From contig JBKQLU010000054.1 of assembly GCA_052326585.1 (NCBI GenBank), positions 1 to 64,000 of the forward strand: a stretch of DNA of 64,000 bases, read 5' to 3'. This DNA comes from JAPLJC01 sp052326585. Its GTDB lineage: Bacteria > Desulfobacterota > Desulfobaccia > Desulfobaccales > 0-14-0-80-60-11. This document shows positions 25,988 to 34,499 of this stretch, one piece after another. Every line of letters begins with the position of its first letter. Position 1 is the first letter of the stretch. Under the pieces are notes generated by a model. The model was not told where the DNA came from. It worked only from the letters and a program-made list of their open reading frames with translations, and did no database searches. The position numbers and the translations under genes are program-made.

Positions 25988-26917
25988 TCAGACTCGACCA
26001 AAGAAGTCGAGCTGGCGGGTTCGATAAAGCAGTTCTCCGAGCCCTAGCTGCTGCCGGCGGCGGGCCAGCCAATCCTGGAAATCTGCGGCGGGCAGCAGGG
26101 GGTCGCCCTCCAGGGCCCCCTGCACGGTGTCCAGGATGAAGCCGAGAAAGTAGGCCTCGTCCCCGGGATAGCCGTTCGGGCCTGGAGAGACCAGCCAATC
26201 GGAGGCGCCCGCAGCCAGCACCGTGCCCCCGGCGGCGGCAAGACCGGCAAAGAGTTGGCGGCCGGTGCGGCTGCTGCCGGAGGGGCGCCCCTGGACCCGG
26301 CGCTGGTCCATGGTGCAATGGTACCGGGTTTCGATGAGTCGGTCCAGTTCCGGGTCGATAACCGGCTCAAAGATGGTAGCCCCGTCGAAGTTGAGGGTGA
26401 AATAGAAACAGCCCCCGGGGGCCAGCAAACCCAGCAGGCCGGGCAGTGTGGTCTCGAGGTCCACCAGGTCCAAAAAGGCATGGGCGACGATGAGGTCCCA
26501 GCGGCGGCGGTCCCGCTCCCGGGCGAGGAATCGGAACAGGTCGATGGCTTCGAAGCTGACGGAAATTTTGCTAAGCGCCCGCGGCCGGCGGCGCGTCGCG
26601 CCACCGCCGGCCTCCCGGGCTGTAACATAGCTGCGATATCGGACCCGGGCTTCATCGAGGAGCCCGGCGTTAAGGTCGATGCCGGTGTAAGCAAAGTCCC
26701 CCGAAGAGAGATCGAGCAGCCGCCAGTCCAGGAGGCGCTCCAGCATGGTGCCGATGCCGCAGCCCACCTCCAGCACCCGGAAGGGAGACGGTTTCCCTTG
26801 CTCCTGGAAATGGCCGGCCAGGGCCTCCCGGACCTGCCGGTTCAGGGAGCGGTCGTCCAGCCCGGCTTTGGCGGCCAGATAGCGGCTGAAGCTGGAATCC
26901 TCAGGTCCGCAGTGCAT
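25988..26917 (-). CDS. Class I SAM-dependent methyltransferase
   Basis: 309 residues. The SAM-binding Rossmann motif I is VLEVGCGIGTM near 48-58, followed by YTGIDLNAGLLDEA (motif II acidic residue) and WDLIVAHAFLDLVDL (motif IV). The C-terminal part (SDWLVSPGPNGYPGDEAYFLGFILD) is family-specific. It starts 7 nt after the end of the small membrane gene in the same operon. The substrate is unknown; the cluster context (RibA-RibD, PTPS, glycosyltransferase) suggests a glycosylated heterocycle. Confidence 0.9.
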   Translation of the reverse strand: MHCGPEDSSFSRYLAAKAGLDDRSLNRQVREALAGHFQEQGKPSPFRVLEVGCGIGTMLERLLDWRLLDLSSGDFAYTGIDLNAGLLDEARVRYRSYVTAREAGGGATRRRPRALSKISVSFEAIDLFRFLARERDRRRWDLIVAHAFLDLVDLETTLPGLLGLLAPGGCFYFTLNFDGATIFEPVIDPELDRLIETRYHCTMDQRRVQGRPSGSSRTGRQLFAGLAAAGGTVLAAGASDWLVSPGPNGYPGDEAYFLGFILDTVQGALEGDPLLPAADFQDWLARRRQQLGLGELLYRTRQLDFFGRV

Positions 26918-26924
26918 CGGCGCC

Positions 26925-27305
26925 CTACCGCTCCCTGGAGAAGACCCTGTAGAGTATGGCTAGGGCCAGGGCTCCCCAAATCACTATCGTCAACCAGGCA
27001 TTGCCTATGCCGATGGCGATTATTTGTTGGTTTAGCGACAGGAGCAAGGTGGCATAAGGCAGGAGAGCGAGCCCCACCAGTATTGAGGTGAAAAACATTA
27101 CCAGGGCGATATCGATCAGATTCAGGTGTGAAATATAGTACCCGGTTATTACTAATAAAATAAGGTAGATCGCCGTTACCAACCCATAGTGTTCCGGGAG
27201 AGTCCCGGCAAAGCCCAGCCATTGCTGCGGGCTGAGAAGCACGATGGCCAGTTTTAAGAGGATAACCAGGGCGAACAGACCCGCCAAAATCTTTTTCACC
27301 AGCAT
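26925..27305 (-). CDS. Small four-span membrane protein
   Basis: 126 residues with four hydrophobic segments (about 6-25, 43-60, 66-88, 100-119). No recognised motif. It lies between the glycosidase and methyltransferase genes with a 7-nt gap to the latter. It could be a transporter fragment, a membrane anchor or a lipid-facing subunit; the sequence gives no more. Confidence 0.72.
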   Translation of the reverse strand: MLVKKILAGLFALVILLKLAIVLLSPQQWLGFAGTLPEHYGLVTAIYLILLVITGYYISHLNLIDIALVMFFTSILVGLALLPYATLLLSLNQQIIAIGIGNAWLTIVIWGALALAILYRVFSRER

Positions 27306-27372
27306 CTCTCTGTCTCCTTGCGATTTATTGATGGGAGCATCCCGGGGCCATTCGATTTTATCCCCTCTCCCC

Positions 27373-28965
27373 TTAAGGCGCAGTAGTAAAGATTAATCGG
27401 CAGAGGGAGTAGGCCGGAATTAATATGGGTCCGGAGGCTGGGTCGATCCGTTGCGGGGCGGCTGCCACCCGGGAGCGGTCATACAAATCCGGGGTGGCCA
27501 GCCGGTCACCGCCCACCAGAGGGGCGCCACCGGCGATTTGCGTCAGATCCAGCGATCGGGGCTCGGATGTGGCATTCTGGATAATGAGGGTGGCGTGGTC
27601 CCTGGCGCCAAACCAGGCCGCCTCCACCGGAACGAAGTCCTCGGCCCAAACTCCGCCGCCGCTGATCCGCCCGCCGGCAGGTTCGAGATAATCCTGATAG
27701 GAGCTGCCGCCATTGGCCGCCTCATTAAACCAGCGCAGAGCCACCGCGGTTGGAGTCGGCAGATAAGTGCCGTCGTTGCCAGGCAGGAAGATCTTGTTGT
27801 AGCGGCTGCCGTCGAAGCTTAACATAAAGAAGAGCGACATGGTCACCGCAGGATGACGGAGATAAGCCAACGTCATTTTCGATACCAGATGCATGTTTTC
27901 GGCGGCGCTAAACGGGTCGGCCTGGGTGTGGTCCACCCCGCGCGGGTTCCACTCGGTGATCCAGATTTCCTTGCCCGGCAGCCGCCGTTCGGTATCGGTC
28001 AGCACCCTTTCCACCCCGCCGTCCACCCGGGCCATCATCGCCCGAAATTTCAATTCTTCCGGCGCGCCCTCCGCGGCGCGCCCCAGAACCTGTTTCAGGT
28101 GGGGATAGAGATGCAAGGTCACCGCGTCGAACCACGGCTCCGGCTGGAGGTGCTCATCCCACTCCTTTAAACGCCGTCTGAACGGCATTCTTGGGGATCC
28201 CTCAATTCGGAAGGCGCTGCCCGCGGATTGAATGGCGACCTTGGTCCCCGGCAAGAAATATGGCCGCAATGCTTCCAGATATTGCCGGGTGGTGCGCATG
28301 GTTGTGGGTTCATCCGGCCATTTGCTGATCACGTTGGGATCGTTGCCCATGGCCACCCAGAATTCATTGCCCATCTCGATGTGGGTTGGCAGGCTCCCAT
28401 CCCGGCGCAGTTGCTCGAACCAGGCCCTCTGATTAGCGACGCTGGAGGTCTCCAGATTCGGCACCAACACCACTTGGGCGCCGATGGCAGCCGCGAATTT
28501 ATCGAATTGTTCCAGGGAAATTCCCTCCGGGAAACGGCGCCGGATGTTGGGCATGACCTTTCCCCAAAAGCGGCTGTAACTGGAGCTATTGGGGAACAGC
28601 TCAATGGAGAAAAGCCCGGTCCGCCAGTGGTAGTAATTGGCATCGGAACCGCCGGGAAACCTGACCCAGGCCAGATGTATCTGCCTGGTAAGGGCAATCT
28701 TCTCGGGATTATTCAGCAGAGGTTCGTAGAAGGGCGCCACTGAGGCGCCGCTGAGATGGGTGGGCAAAGGCCGCGGCGGCCCGGTGGGCGCCAGGAGCAG
28801 CGGCCTGACTTCCCGCCCGGCCCGGTTTGATGTGCCTTCCTGAGCCCCCACCGGGAGCGCCGCGGCAGCCAGACAATATAGGCAAGTGACCAGGAGGGCA
28901 AGGTATGGGTGAAGCCGGGTATTCCCCAACGATCTCCCCTCCGGTTGGCAAGGAGCCTTGGTCAT
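27373..28965 (-). CDS. Exported clan GH-A glycoside hydrolase (arabinofuranosidase-like)
   Basis: 530 residues. A signal peptide is visible at about 20-42 (YLALLVTCLYCLAAAALPVGAQ). The barrel has HIEMGNEFWVAMG near 195, with the Asn-Glu acid/base pair, and WITEWNPRG near 340, with the nucleophile Glu, both at the positions used by GH51/GH39/GH79-type enzymes. A C-terminal beta domain follows (HATLIIQNATSEPRSL). It probably cleaves a glycoside outside the cytoplasm. It is unusual to find this within a cluster of nucleotide- and pterin-like enzymes; it may release or mature the cluster's glycosylated product. Confidence 0.83.
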   Translation of the reverse strand: MTKAPCQPEGRSLGNTRLHPYLALLVTCLYCLAAAALPVGAQEGTSNRAGREVRPLLLAPTGPPRPLPTHLSGASVAPFYEPLLNNPEKIALTRQIHLAWVRFPGGSDANYYHWRTGLFSIELFPNSSSYSRFWGKVMPNIRRRFPEGISLEQFDKFAAAIGAQVVLVPNLETSSVANQRAWFEQLRRDGSLPTHIEMGNEFWVAMGNDPNVISKWPDEPTTMRTTRQYLEALRPYFLPGTKVAIQSAGSAFRIEGSPRMPFRRRLKEWDEHLQPEPWFDAVTLHLYPHLKQVLGRAAEGAPEELKFRAMMARVDGGVERVLTDTERRLPGKEIWITEWNPRGVDHTQADPFSAAENMHLVSKMTLAYLRHPAVTMSLFFMLSFDGSRYNKIFLPGNDGTYLPTPTAVALRWFNEAANGGSSYQDYLEPAGGRISGGGVWAEDFVPVEAAWFGARDHATLIIQNATSEPRSLDLTQIAGGAPLVGGDRLATPDLYDRSRVAAAPQRIDPASGPILIPAYSLCRLIFTTAP

Positions 28966-29039
28966 CTTCTTCTCCTCGGTTTTAATAAAAGGGCGCGGCT
29001 CGCCCTTGCTGAGTTAGACCTGCTGGCCCCCGCTACCTG

Positions 29040-30116
29040 TTAACGCAAGCCGCCTAAAAATTCCCGCACCCGGGCGGCGCTCGCCTCCCAGGTGGGATGG
29101 GAGGCGGCCTGGGCCAGGGCCGCCAGGCTCAGGCGCCTCAGGAGTTCCCGGTCCTGCATCAGTGCGGCGAGGCGCCCGGACAGGATCGCCGGGTCACCCG
29201 GGGGCGTCAGGAAGCCGTCCACCCCGTGGCGCACGATCTCCCGCACCCCGCCCGCGGCGCCGGCAATTACGGGCAGGCCGAAGCGCATGGCCTCCAGGTA
29301 GACGATGCCGAAGCCCTCGTAAAAGGAGGGCACGGCCAGCAAGTGATGCCGGGGAAGCAGCACGGCCAACTCCCGGTCGGACACCGCACCCAGCCAGGTT
29401 ATCCTGGGACTCACCTTCTCCTGCTCGGCCTGGCGGCGCAGGCTGGCGGCGTAGCGGCGATCCAGATCGAGACTGCCCGCCACCGTGAGTTGCCATTGTT
29501 GATGAGGCAGGCTGGCCAGGGCGCTTATCAGGGTATGGATTCCCTTGCGCGGCTCCAGGTTGGCCACCGCAATGATTCTTAGGGGTCCCGGGGCCAAGGC
29601 CCTGGCGCTGACTTGCGCCGCGGTGCATTTGCCGGGCAGGCGATCCCCTCCCGGCGGCGCCACCACCACCGGCCGGCCCGCCCCCACCAGGGCTTCCACC
29701 TCGGCCCGGGTGGTCTGGCTGTTGCAGATAAAGCCGTCCACCGAAGCCAAAAACGAGCCCTCCACCCGCCGATAGAGCCGGTTTTGCCAGGCGGCCCGGG
29801 GTTCGCAACTCCGGAGATGGTGCACGATGGCTACCAGGGGATAGGAGACCCGGTGGCGCAGCCAACGATTGAGCAGGAAGAGCGAGGGATGCACCAGTTC
29901 ATCCTGGAGCAGCAGCTCAAAACGAGCCCGGCGCAGGCGTTTACCGAGGTCCGGCGAGAGGTTGTCCCAGAGACCGCGGCCGTAGGCGCGCCAGGGGATG
30001 GAGATGACTTCCACCTCGTCCCCCCGGCTGACGAAATGCCGGACCAGTTGCCGATCATAGAGGAAGCCGCCGGAGACCAGGTCGAGTTCGCCATAAAGCA
30101 ACAGGCCCAGATGCAA
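29040..30116 (-). CDS. Glycosyltransferase family 4
   Basis: 358 residues starting at TTG 30116, directly after the PTPS stop codon (TAG TTG) with GAGGAG inside the preceding gene, so translation is coupled. The GT-B C-terminal domain has VANLEPRKGIHTLISAL and the retaining-transferase E-x7-E motif SFYEGFGIVYLEAMRFGLPV, then GGVREIVRHGVDGFL. It transfers a sugar from a nucleotide donor, with a cytosolic N-terminal acceptor domain (HLGLLLYGELDLVSGG). In this operon the acceptor might be the heterocyclic product of the RibA-RibD/PTPS enzymes. Confidence 0.92.
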   Translation of the reverse strand: MHLGLLLYGELDLVSGGFLYDRQLVRHFVSRGDEVEVISIPWRAYGRGLWDNLSPDLGKRLRRARFELLLQDELVHPSLFLLNRWLRHRVSYPLVAIVHHLRSCEPRAAWQNRLYRRVEGSFLASVDGFICNSQTTRAEVEALVGAGRPVVVAPPGGDRLPGKCTAAQVSARALAPGPLRIIAVANLEPRKGIHTLISALASLPHQQWQLTVAGSLDLDRRYAASLRRQAEQEKVSPRITWLGAVSDRELAVLLPRHHLLAVPSFYEGFGIVYLEAMRFGLPVIAGAAGGVREIVRHGVDGFLTPPGDPAILSGRLAALMQDRELLRRLSLAALAQAASHPTWEASAARVREFLGGLR

Positions 30117-30500
30117 CTAGCGCTCCTCCCGGTAGGCGGCCCAGGCGATATCATCCTCCCAAACCTTGGCGGTGATGGCCTGGAGCGGCTCCTTGAGACG
30201 GCTCAAGAGCTCCTGGCAGAGGAGGCGAGCGAACTGTTCGATGCTGGGATTGAGCCCAACGAATTCCGGCAGACGGTTCAGGGTTTGGTCCCGGTAATAG
30301 GCCACCAGTTCGTCCAGATGGGCCTCCAGGTCGACAATATCCACCAGAAAGCCGTGTTCATTGAGAACTTGGCCCTCCAGCAGCACCTCCAAATGGTAAT
30401 GATGAGAGTGGGGCTGGTTTTCCCGGCCCCAATCACCCCCAGCCAGGAAATGTTGGGCCACAAAGGATCGCTTCACCGCCAGGGTGTATAACATGTGCAT
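30117..30500 (-). CDS. 6-pyruvoyl-tetrahydropterin synthase/QueD homologue with Glu at the catalytic Cys
   Basis: 127 residues from ATG 30500, preceded by AAGGAG and a 6-nt gap. The zinc ligands are in place: AQHFL (His17) and HSHHYHLEV near 31-39. The C-x3-H-x-H catalytic motif of QueD reads E-N-Q-P-H-S-H here, so Glu replaces Cys, as in the PTPS-III group (Plasmodium), which forms 6-hydroxymethylpterin rather than a 6-pyruvoyl product. The C-terminal E-x-D region (VWEDDIAWAAY) is present. A CGAAACT repeat tract lies just upstream. It is the third gene of the cluster. Pterin-like chemistry is inferred, not proven. Confidence 0.85.
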   Translation of the reverse strand: MHMLYTLAVKRSFVAQHFLAGGDWGRENQPHSHHYHLEVLLEGQVLNEHGFLVDIVDLEAHLDELVAYYRDQTLNRLPEFVGLNPSIEQFARLLCQELLSRLKEPLQAITAKVWEDDIAWAAYREER

Positions 30501-30512
30501 GGCCGGCTCCTT

Positions 30513-30590
30513 GAGTTTCGAGTTTAGAGTTTCGAGTTTCGAGTTGTAGGGGTGGCCCCATGTCTCCGCCCTGAGTCTCGAGTTTAGACG
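30513..30590. repeat. GAGTTTC heptamer tract upstream of the PTPS homologue
   Basis: GAGTTTCGAGTTTAGAGTTTCGAG at 30513-30546, then a second short run (GAGTCTCGAGTTTAGA) at 30573-30590. Relative to the gene the sense strand reads GAAACTC, ending 12 nt before the ATG. Confidence 0.65.
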
Positions 30591-30614
30591 GAGTGGCAAG
30601 CCCAACCCGGGAAC

Positions 30615-31640
30615 TCAGTAAGCGAAGATCACCTGCACGGCCTCGCCGGGGTTCCGCTCAAGCAACTCATAGGCCTGGGCGGCCTGGCTGATCGGGAAAC
30701 GATGGCTGATGAAGCGGGCCGGCTTGATCTCCTCCAGCATTTGCCAGGTGAGGCCATAGCGCCGGGATTTGTTCCAGCGCCCACTGAGCTCAGGGGGCAG
30801 GCTGCTCACCTGGCTGCTGATCAGGCGCAGCCGGCTGCGGTGAAAGCGGCCGCCCAGGTTCAAGTCGCTCCGTTTCCGGCCATACCAGGAGCCGATGACC
30901 ACCCGGCCGTGGAAGCCGGTGATGGCGATGGCCTGGTTTAAGGCCGCGGGATTGCCGGAGACCTCATAGGTCAGGTCGGCGCCGGGGTAGGGCCCCGCTC
31001 CTTGCAGGCGCCCCCGCAATTCTTCCTCCAGGTTGCGGCTGGCAGGGTCGAGGCTGAGGTGGGCCCCCAGGTTTTCGGAGAGCAGCCGCCGTTTGGGATA
31101 GAGGTCCAGGGTCACCAGGGAGCTTAAGGGCCAGCGGGCCAGCAGGGAGGTGAGGAGCAGTCCCACGGTCCCCTGGCCGAAGATGGCCACCTGCTCCCCG
31201 ATCAAGGGCTGGCCGTCCAGTATAAAGGTGACCGCGGTCTCCATATTGGGGAAAAAGACCGCATCTTCCGGGGTGAGGCGGCCAGGCACCCTCTGGAGTT
31301 CATCGGGGCTGGCCAGGAAGTGGCTCTCGTGGGGATGAAAGGCGAAGACCTGCTGGCCTTGCCAATCCGGGGACACCCCGGGCCCCAGCGAGACCACCTG
31401 GCCCACCGCGGCATAACCGTATTTCAAGGGGAAGGAGAAGTCGCCGGCCAGGGCGGCGATGCTCTCGTCCCGGGCCAGGTCCTGGGGAGCCTGGCCCTGG
31501 TAGATGAGGCCTTCGGTCCCGGAACTGATGCCCGAGACGATGGTTTGCACCAACACCTGGCCGCAGGACGGGGCGGCGACAGCCTCCCGGCGCAGGGCCA
31601 CCTGCCGGGGTGCGGTGAAATAGAGGGCCTGGCGCTGCAT
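30615..31640 (-). CDS. MDR-superfamily dehydrogenase (zinc-type alcohol dehydrogenase-like)
   Basis: 341 residues. The GroES-like N-terminal half has VSGISSGTEGLIYQGQAP and KYGYAAVGQVVSLGPG; the Rossmann half has AIFGQGTVGLLL. Structural-zinc cysteines are absent, which places it in the MDR branch often encoded next to PTPS-like and GTP-cyclohydrolase-II genes. It starts directly after the RibA-RibD stop (TAA ATG), so the two are coupled. It probably oxidises or reduces an intermediate in the pathway of this cluster. Confidence 0.87.
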   Translation of the reverse strand: MQRQALYFTAPRQVALRREAVAAPSCGQVLVQTIVSGISSGTEGLIYQGQAPQDLARDESIAALAGDFSFPLKYGYAAVGQVVSLGPGVSPDWQGQQVFAFHPHESHFLASPDELQRVPGRLTPEDAVFFPNMETAVTFILDGQPLIGEQVAIFGQGTVGLLLTSLLARWPLSSLVTLDLYPKRRLLSENLGAHLSLDPASRNLEEELRGRLQGAGPYPGADLTYEVSGNPAALNQAIAITGFHGRVVIGSWYGRKRSDLNLGGRFHRSRLRLISSQVSSLPPELSGRWNKSRRYGLTWQMLEEIKPARFISHRFPISQAAQAYELLERNPGEAVQVIFAY

Positions 31641-33029
31641 TTACGCCTTCCATTCGGGTTCGCCCATGAGAACCAGGTCTTCCCCGAGACGCTGATAGGT
31701 GAGGTTTCTGAGGCGGGGGAACCACCGGAGATCGGCGGGCCCCATGCCGTCCCCCACCCGCAGACCCCCCAGCAGTAAGGGGGCGATGGTCAGGATGACC
31801 TGGTCCACCAGGCGGGCGGCCAAAAAACTGGTGATAACCTGGGCGCCGCCTTCCACCATCAGGCTGCTGACCTCCAATTCCCCCAGCCTGGTTAGCAGCG
31901 CTTCCAGGTCTACCCAGCCATTGCTGGAGGGGAGGCAGAAGATCCGGGCCCCGGCGGCTTCCAGGGCTTGCCGGCGGGCGGGTTCGGCCCCTTCACGGGC
32001 CACGATCCAGGGGGCGCGGCCATTCCCCAGCAGGTTGGCATAAGGCGGGAAGCGCAAGCGGCTGTCCACGATCACCGGCTGGGGGTCGGGCCCGGTCACC
32101 AGGCGGACGTTGAGGCGGGGGTTGTCGGCCAGCACCGTGCCGATGCCTACCAGAATGGCGTCGTGTAAGGCCCGCAGGCCGTGGGTCAAAACCATGGACT
32201 GCGGGCCGCTCAGGGTCAAAGGGTGGCCGGGGCGGATGGCGATGCTGCCGTCCAGGCTTTGGGCATAGCTCAAGGTGACCAGAGGACGGCCGGTGCGCCG
32301 CCGGTACTCCGGGGCGGCCTCCAGGGCGGCCCGGACCCGAACCAGGACCCTGGTTTCCTGGGCCGGGGTGGCGTCGGCCTCCTGGGTCTCTTCCAGGATC
32401 AGCCCGTGATTCATGCGGCGGGCCTTGGTGCGCAGATAGGCGGCGTTGTCCCCATGCACCTGTCCCTGGAGAGGCACTCGGGCGCTCACCTTTATGCCCA
32501 ACTCCTCCATGCTCTCGATTTTATCGGGGTTATTGGTGAACAGCCGGATGGAAACGACTCCCAGGTCCCGGAGGATGAGCCCGGCCACGGTGTAGTCGCG
32601 TTCGTCCACCGCATGTCCCAGGAGCAGGTTGGCTTCGACGGTGTCATAACCCAGGTCCTGCAGGTTGTAGGCCCGCAGCTTATCCCTGAGGCCGATACCC
32701 CGGCCCTCCTGGCGCAGGTAGACGATTACCCCGCACCGGGCCGCGGCGATTTTTTGCAGGGCCAATTGGAATTGCTCGCCGCAGTCGCAGCGCCTGGACC
32801 CCAGGACGTCACCGGTGAAACATTCGGAGTGGAGCCGCACCAGCACGTCGCGGCGGCCGCGCACCTCTCCTTTCACCAGGGCCAGGTGCTCTTTGTCGTC
32901 CCGGTTGCTCTGGTAAAAGTAGAGCTGGAATTCGCCCTGCGCGGTGGGGATGGGGGCCGACGCCTTTCTGGTGACCACCGTCTCGCCAACTTCGAGAGGC
33001 CCGCCCTTCCCCTGGCCCATGATTTTCAA
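31641..33029 (-). CDS. GTP cyclohydrolase II fused to RibD-type reductase domain
   Basis: 462 residues, start TTG 33029 (ATG 33020 is an alternative; AGGAG lies 11 nt before the TTG). Residues about 20-215 are RibA: zinc ligands C-x10-C-x-C in ECFTGDVLGSRRCDCGEQF, and YLRQEGRGIGL with the catalytic region. Residues about 235-460 are the RibD reductase domain (VTLSYAQSLDGSIA, LVGIGTVLADNP, MVEGGAQV). The deaminase domain of RibD is missing, so the fusion would open GTP to the ribosylaminopyrimidine and reduce its ribose without deamination, as in the archaeal/fungal order. It leads the cluster. A separate riboflavin role cannot be excluded. Confidence 0.93.
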   Translation of the reverse strand: MKIMGQGKGGPLEVGETVVTRKASAPIPTAQGEFQLYFYQSNRDDKEHLALVKGEVRGRRDVLVRLHSECFTGDVLGSRRCDCGEQFQLALQKIAAARCGVIVYLRQEGRGIGLRDKLRAYNLQDLGYDTVEANLLLGHAVDERDYTVAGLILRDLGVVSIRLFTNNPDKIESMEELGIKVSARVPLQGQVHGDNAAYLRTKARRMNHGLILEETQEADATPAQETRVLVRVRAALEAAPEYRRRTGRPLVTLSYAQSLDGSIAIRPGHPLTLSGPQSMVLTHGLRALHDAILVGIGTVLADNPRLNVRLVTGPDPQPVIVDSRLRFPPYANLLGNGRAPWIVAREGAEPARRQALEAAGARIFCLPSSNGWVDLEALLTRLGELEVSSLMVEGGAQVITSFLAARLVDQVILTIAPLLLGGLRVGDGMGPADLRWFPRLRNLTYQRLGEDLVLMGEPEWKA

Positions 33030-33189
33030 AGGGATCGATTCTCCTCTCCCGGGACGAGCCCTGGACAGCGCCTCATCTAGCCGTCAGCGCAACGGCGGCT
33101 CAGCTTAAAATGGGGCCGTAAAAGGGGCTTGTCAAGGCAGAAGGCCGGGCCATTGGCAAGTCCGGGCGCGCAACCTTTGCTCTCCCCAT

Positions 33190-34161
33190 CTAGCCAAACC
33201 GGATAACGAACTTTTTCCCGGAGCTTCCGGCCGCGATGGCGCGGTAGGCGCTAAGCGCCTCATCGAGCGCAACCGGCTCCACCGGCGGGGGAGAAAAGAT
33301 GCCCTCCTTGAAACCTGGGAGCAGCACCCGCAAAATTTCAGCCGCCTCACCGGAGGACAACTTCAAAGTATCCACCCCCAAAAGACATGCTTCTTTGTGG
33401 TAGAAGTCCACGAGATTGAAGCTCACCCGGGGGTCCCCAGCCGAGGCGATGGCAATCTGTCGTCCCCTTTGGGCGAGAGACTCGAGGCACGGCTCAAAGA
33501 GCGGGCCCCCCACCACATCCAGAATGAGGTCGGCTCCTTTGCCTGCCGTCAATTCCTGCACCGATTCCGGCAAAGGACGAGATTCCAGGTCGATCCATTC
33601 CACCAAGGAAAGATCGTCTCGCTTTCCGAGGTCCCGGCTCGACCTCACGGTTCCCAGCACCCGCGCCCCCTTCCAGGCCGCAATTTTGGCCGCAGCCGAC
33701 CCGACGGCCCCCATGGTCCCTGTGATCAGTACCGTCTCTCCGCTCTGCACCACGCCCGTTCGGACTAAGGCGGCGAAGGCGGTAAGATACTCCAGACCAA
33801 TCGCGGCCGCTTGCTCATAGCTCAATTCCGGGGGCATTTCCACGAGTCCCTCCACGGGAACCGCCACAAATTCGGCATGGCTGCCATCCCGGCCAAAGCC
33901 GAGATCCCCTCCGGTTCCGAAGACCGCCTTGCCTTCCCAGTGGGGATCCCCGGAGACCACCCGGCCGGCAAAGTCACGCCCTGGAACTCGAGGGGTTTTA
34001 GTTTGCGCCATTTTCCCCAGGACATTCTTGACATCGCTGGGATTGATGGCCGCAGCCCGAACCTGCACCAGAACCTCGCCCGCCTTCGGCGCCGGCACGG
34101 GAAGTTCCGCGACCTTCAGGTTATCCAAAGAGCCGGTGTTTTGGAAAAGCAGACCTCTCAC
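33190..34161 (-). CDS. NAD(P)H quinone oxidoreductase-type MDR reductase
   Basis: 323 residues if started at GTG 34161, which has GGAGG 5 nt upstream; the open frame extends to a TTG at 34173. GroES-like part: AAINPSDVKNVLGKM, PRVPGRDFAGRVV. Rossmann part: ETVLITGTMGAVGSAAAKIAAWKGARVLGTVRS. ILDVVGGPLFE closes the NADPH site. This is the zeta-crystallin/quinone reductase group, cytosolic. It points the same way as the RibA-RibD cluster but is 160 bp away and probably separate. Confidence 0.9.
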   Translation of the reverse strand: MRGLLFQNTGSLDNLKVAELPVPAPKAGEVLVQVRAAAINPSDVKNVLGKMAQTKTPRVPGRDFAGRVVSGDPHWEGKAVFGTGGDLGFGRDGSHAEFVAVPVEGLVEMPPELSYEQAAAIGLEYLTAFAALVRTGVVQSGETVLITGTMGAVGSAAAKIAAWKGARVLGTVRSSRDLGKRDDLSLVEWIDLESRPLPESVQELTAGKGADLILDVVGGPLFEPCLESLAQRGRQIAIASAGDPRVSFNLVDFYHKEACLLGVDTLKLSSGEAAEILRVLLPGFKEGIFSPPPVEPVALDEALSAYRAIAAGSSGKKFVIRFG

Positions 34162-34499
34162 TTTTGCCTCCAATCAAGGTTCGCACTCGCCATCAATACG
34201 ACCCCGTCCTCTATCCGCCTATCTGACCAAACGCTATGGAGACCGGGGAGTCCGGAAGCCTGGATCCTGCAAGCCTGTGGGCCCGGTTGCCGGAATGGAG
34301 GGCTCGGGAGCGCGGGGCCGGTGAGAAAAGGGGATTAGAGAATGGCTATAAGGTAGGGGCTAATACCACCATGTCAAGCGAACCCGCCCGTGGTGAGAAG
34401 GCAACAGAAATCGGGCAACTCCTGAGAATTCTGCGCAGAATAGCTGATAACTTGCCGGATGGGGATTGCTGCGGACTCTGGGGCGGATTAGCGCTGGAC
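34162..34499. other. 338-bp gene-free region
   Basis: No supported gene. Plus-strand frames here (from 34236) run on through the minus-strand hydrolase gene and are shadows. GTCAAG/CTTGAC-type palindromes are not evident. Confidence 0.4.
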
